Source of the DNA: [Phialemoniopsis] sp. UDSM-2020
Lineage: Eukaryota; Ascomycota; Sordariomycetes; Thyridiales; Thyridiaceae
Assembly: GCA_018873225.1 (NCBI GenBank)
Contig: JAEILZ010000009.1
Coordinates: 2,781,501 to 2,845,500, forward strand
DNA: 64,000 nt
Direction of reading: 5' to 3'
A program made the position numbers and the translations under genes. Shown piece after piece: positions 61,500-64,000 of the stretch (positions are counted from its first letter, which is position 1; each line of letters starts with the position of its first letter). The notes beneath the pieces are model-generated. The model had not been told where the DNA came from and did not search any database. It was given only the letters and a program-made list of their open reading frames with translations.

Positions 61500-62546
61500 T
61501 CAGAGTCCATTCACCCCGACCGTCAAGAAGAAGGGATCTTCCTCCAGCCTTTGCCCCAGTTCGCCACTGCGCAGTTCGTCCACGTCCCACTCCGCCCAAA
61601 CATATCGCCCATGCAGGAACTTGGCTTCAGGGGATGCAGCCCAGACAGCAAAAGTCCCAGGTAGCTCGGCTTGATGCGAATGTAAAGTGTTAGCTCGCTG
61701 GTCACGAGGAAGATGCCTGCCAAGCATGGCACAACGGAGCTCACTTACCTTTGATCCAGGGGTACGAGTTCTCATCGCAGCCCACCTCCCTAGCGGCTCT
61801 GGTTAAGATAGCGCCAGGGTGGAACTGGAGCATTTGCATCTCGTCCGGTGAGATTGATCTTGACAAGAACTGGAGATACCCTGCAAAGGCGAGTTTGGAC
61901 GGATGATATCCGGGCGGAGCAGGCGCGTTGTAGTTGTATAAGGCATTGGTCGAGGTATGCACAAGATACTAGGCTAATGTCATTGAAAGGCTCGAGAGTC
62001 AGGAAGCAACAAGCATGCACCAACCTTTGGCCCACCTGCGCCATGTCCCGATTGCTTATAGAACCTTTCTAGAAAGTACAGCTGTGCCCGCAGATTGATA
62101 TTGAGGTCGGTGCTGAAAATTCGGTCCGCGCCCCGTTCGAGTAGAGCACCGGGCTCGGTAGGAGAGCCCGCATTCAGGCAGAGAACGTCAACAAAAGTAC
62201 CATCAGCGGCCAATGAATCCCACAAGGAAGCAGTGGCAGCGTGGTCCGTCATATCGCAAGACATTGGGATGATTTCTGTCTTAGCGTGTGGACACTCTTG
62301 CCTCAAGCTCGACACGGCCGAGTCTAGCCTCGACTGCGTACGGGCTATGAGGACAATGTTGGCGGCGGAAGCCTGGACAAAAGCTTTGGCGATGGCATAG
62401 CCGATTCCCTCTGACGAACCAGTGATGAGGACTGTTCTTCCAGCCTGGGAAAGCTCGGGTCTTGACGGAGAGATAGCAGCGTAGGTATCCGCGTGTGTCG
62501 ACTTGGTGAAGCCTTTGCCCGGCACAATGTTGGGGTCTCGAGCCAT
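61500..62546 (-). CDS. Short-chain dehydrogenase/reductase
   Basis: NAD(P)-dependent oxidoreductase of 303 residues; exons 62546-62025, 61968-61749 and 61669-61500. The cofactor loop is TGSSEGIG, with RTVLI before it; the Asn-Ala-Gly motif is CLNAGSPTEP; the active-site Tyr/Lys is YHPSK; and the C-terminal LPGTFAVWAASPEAKFLHGR and WAEWDVDEL fit a large fungal SDR group found in metabolite clusters. The catalytic Ser position lies in LVHTSTNAL. The N-terminus (MARDPNIVPGKGFTKSTHAD) is the usual extension of this group. A TATATAAGG element lies about 110 bases upstream. It is transcribed divergently from a Zn2Cys6 regulator at 63177, which suggests a cluster continuing to the right. Confidence 0.88.
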
Positions 62547-63176
62547 CTTATGAATAGATATGTGTAATTTTGTTCAGGGGAGCAATAATTCAGGAGCTTA
62601 TAACCAGTTATATGGCACGAAAGCGTAGAACGAAGACCTGACTATCACTGTCCTTATATAACCCTTTGCGGTTGCTTGCTTAGCTACTCAGTAGCGGCGC
62701 GTGCTGTCACGTATTCCGCCGCTACGTAGCAAGCCTAAATGCCACACCGAGAATAACCATGCGGTACTTTGTCTATCTTCCCGTCGTAGTCCAAGGAGAT
62801 CTCCGCTTTCATGCTGCGCGTGGGAGAATAGCGGCGGACGGTGACGGACGCATCGCGGGCTGAAGCCCACTTTTGCGGAAGGAAATCCGCAACCGTCATT
62901 CGCCGAACATCGAAAAAGATTGGGTCTTCTCCGTGGGCTGACACCGCGACGGGCGTTTTCCAATCTTGATCTTAACAACATCCTTACAAATCATCCGCAA
63001 CCTGGAATAATCATCGGCTCGACAAGGCCGCAAACGAATCGACCTCCTCTTGCTCAAGCACATTAGCAGTCCCGAGACAACGAGGGCGTGCGCGAGAAGC
63101 CCTTCCGCGGAGCCAGTCTTTGTGTAGCCAGCCGATCTTGGCTTGCGGATGGCTGTGGACCAGGCTGTTTGGCGTT
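62547..63176. other. Divergent promoter region, SDR and Zn2Cys6 gene
   Basis: About 630 bases shared by the SDR (-) and the regulator (+). TTATATAACC near 62655 is the SDR TATA element. The direct pair GGTGACGGACGCATCG and nearby CGG-containing repeats around 62830-62900 could be binding sites for a C6 protein, untested. Confidence 0.45.
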
Positions 63177-64000
63177 ATGTCTTCTCGGCCGATTGAGTCC
63201 ACTCCCTGGAAGAGAAAAGCTTGTGCAGCCTGTACCAAAGCTAAGCGGCAGTGCAACAAAGCATCCCCTGCCTGCCGAAGATGCCGAGAGAAAGGCATAC
63301 CGTGTGCTTACCCCTTCACAAGGCAGGTATGCAAGCCTGTCGACCCAGTAGATTCGGTAGATGAACTGGTGGGCGACTTGGGCGACCTGATTAACGAGGA
63401 TATCGATGCCATTCTGGGCAGCTCAGAGCCTGTGACTAGCCTAGAGTTTCCGGATGCACTCAGTCCTGTAAGGATAGCTGGAACAGCCACCGATGCCTGG
63501 CCACAGACAATGAGCACCACTTCCATCGCGGCGTTGCCTCGGCCGATCTCCGTCCCGGCTAACGAGAATTGCTGGTTTCTCGCACCGGGGAGCTTTGCCG
63601 TTAAATATTCGGATGATCGATCTGAGACAAGCAGGCTCATCACTTCCAGAGTTCTCAAGCATGCAGCCACACAGCTTTCGCAGACCTGGCCCAAGATGTG
63701 GGTGTCGAAAGGGACGATACCTTTCATCCACAGGTCATTGTATCAGTACAAGATGCCGGACTGCATCCAAGACGCGTATACGGCGATCGCTACGCACATC
63801 TCGCGCACTCCAGAGACGGAGGATATGGTGGCTCGAATCCTCGACGACCGCGCTGCACGCCTCATCCAAGATCAGATGGTCGCAGATGCCTTTGACACCC
63901 TTGGGGTCTTGGATCATCTAGCCCGCTCGCAAGCGCTGCTGATGTACCAATCTGTTCGCCTCTTCAACGCCGATATTGGGAGCCGTGCTCGCGCCGAGGA
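63177..64000 (+). CDS. Zn2Cys6 transcription factor, 3'-truncated by window end
   Basis: Reads without a stop from the ATG at 63177 to the window edge (274 codons visible, no intron needed). The zinc cluster is near the N-terminus: KRKACAACTKAKRQC then Cys at the C-x6-C-x2-C-x6-C positions, ending GIPCAYPF. The linker carries an acidic stretch (VDSVDELVGDLGDLINEDID). From about residue 120 it continues into a region with ENCWFLAPGSF, SRVLKHAATQLSQTWPKMW and VADAFDTLGVLDHLARSQAL, seen in C6 regulators that sit in metabolic gene clusters. It is divergent from the SDR gene, so regulation of that gene and of genes beyond the edge is a reasonable guess. A competing open frame at 63088-63351 is a shadow. 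Confidence 0.85.
   Translation, partial: MSSRPIESTPWKRKACAACTKAKRQCNKASPACRRCREKGIPCAYPFTRQVCKPVDPVDSVDELVGDLGDLINEDIDAILGSSEPVTSLEFPDALSPVRIAGTATDAWPQTMSTTSIAALPRPISVPANENCWFLAPGSFAVKYSDDRSETSRLITSRVLKHAATQLSQTWPKMWVSKGTIPFIHRSLYQYKMPDCIQDAYTAIATHISRTPETEDMVARILDDRAARLIQDQMVADAFDTLGVLDHLARSQALLMYQSVRLFNADIGSRARAE

Overview
The window is nuclear DNA of a filamentous ascomycete (Pezizomycotina, probably Sordariomycetes). Genes are split by many 44-80 nt introns with GT(A/G)NGT donors, CTAAC-like branch points and YAG acceptors. The gene content is also typical: Zn2Cys6 regulators, DAL5-type and sugar transporters, a two-domain GFA protein, a PLAC8 protein, a BAHD-type acyltransferase and many small secreted proteins. 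No rRNA, CRISPR array, intact transposon or certain tRNA was seen. All gene models are spliced by eye; exon sums were checked to keep the reading frame.

Layout. 1-6.6 kb: the 3' part of a DAL5-type permease, a Zn2Cys6 regulator and a monocarboxylate-type MFS porter, all on +. 8.5-15.5 kb: a second Zn2Cys6 regulator (9 exons), a PLAC8 protein and an NmrA-like reductase, all on +. 16-24.4 kb: a two-domain GFA protein (+), then on - an arylsulfatase, a short-chain dehydrogenase, a HAD phosphatase and a second DAL5-type permease that contains a 4-nt micro-exon. 26.5-33 kb is a housekeeping block: a small hypothetical gene, the ATRIP/Rad26/UvsD checkpoint protein (-) and, divergent from it, CDP-diacylglycerol synthase (+). 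33.7-37 kb: a BAHD-type acyltransferase and a pseudokinase. 39-44.4 kb: a single-pass membrane protein and a 1142-residue acidic, disordered coiled-coil protein. 46-47.9 kb: a sugar porter.

48.7-60 kb is the most accessory part and is rich in secreted products: a phosphoesterase of the phospholipase C type, two related small secreted proteins facing each other around a secreted cytochrome-type DOMON protein, an HSL-type esterase, an amidase-signature enzyme, and a 66-residue secreted protein with eight cysteines. 61.5-64 kb: a second short-chain dehydrogenase (-) and, divergent from it, a third Zn2Cys6 regulator that runs off the right edge. This pair may be the edge of a metabolic cluster lying outside the window.

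The best candidates for something undescribed are the paired secreted family around the DOMON protein, the eight-cysteine protein, the pseudokinase next to the acyltransferase, and two unusual splicing features (the 4-nt exon and a GC-AG intron).
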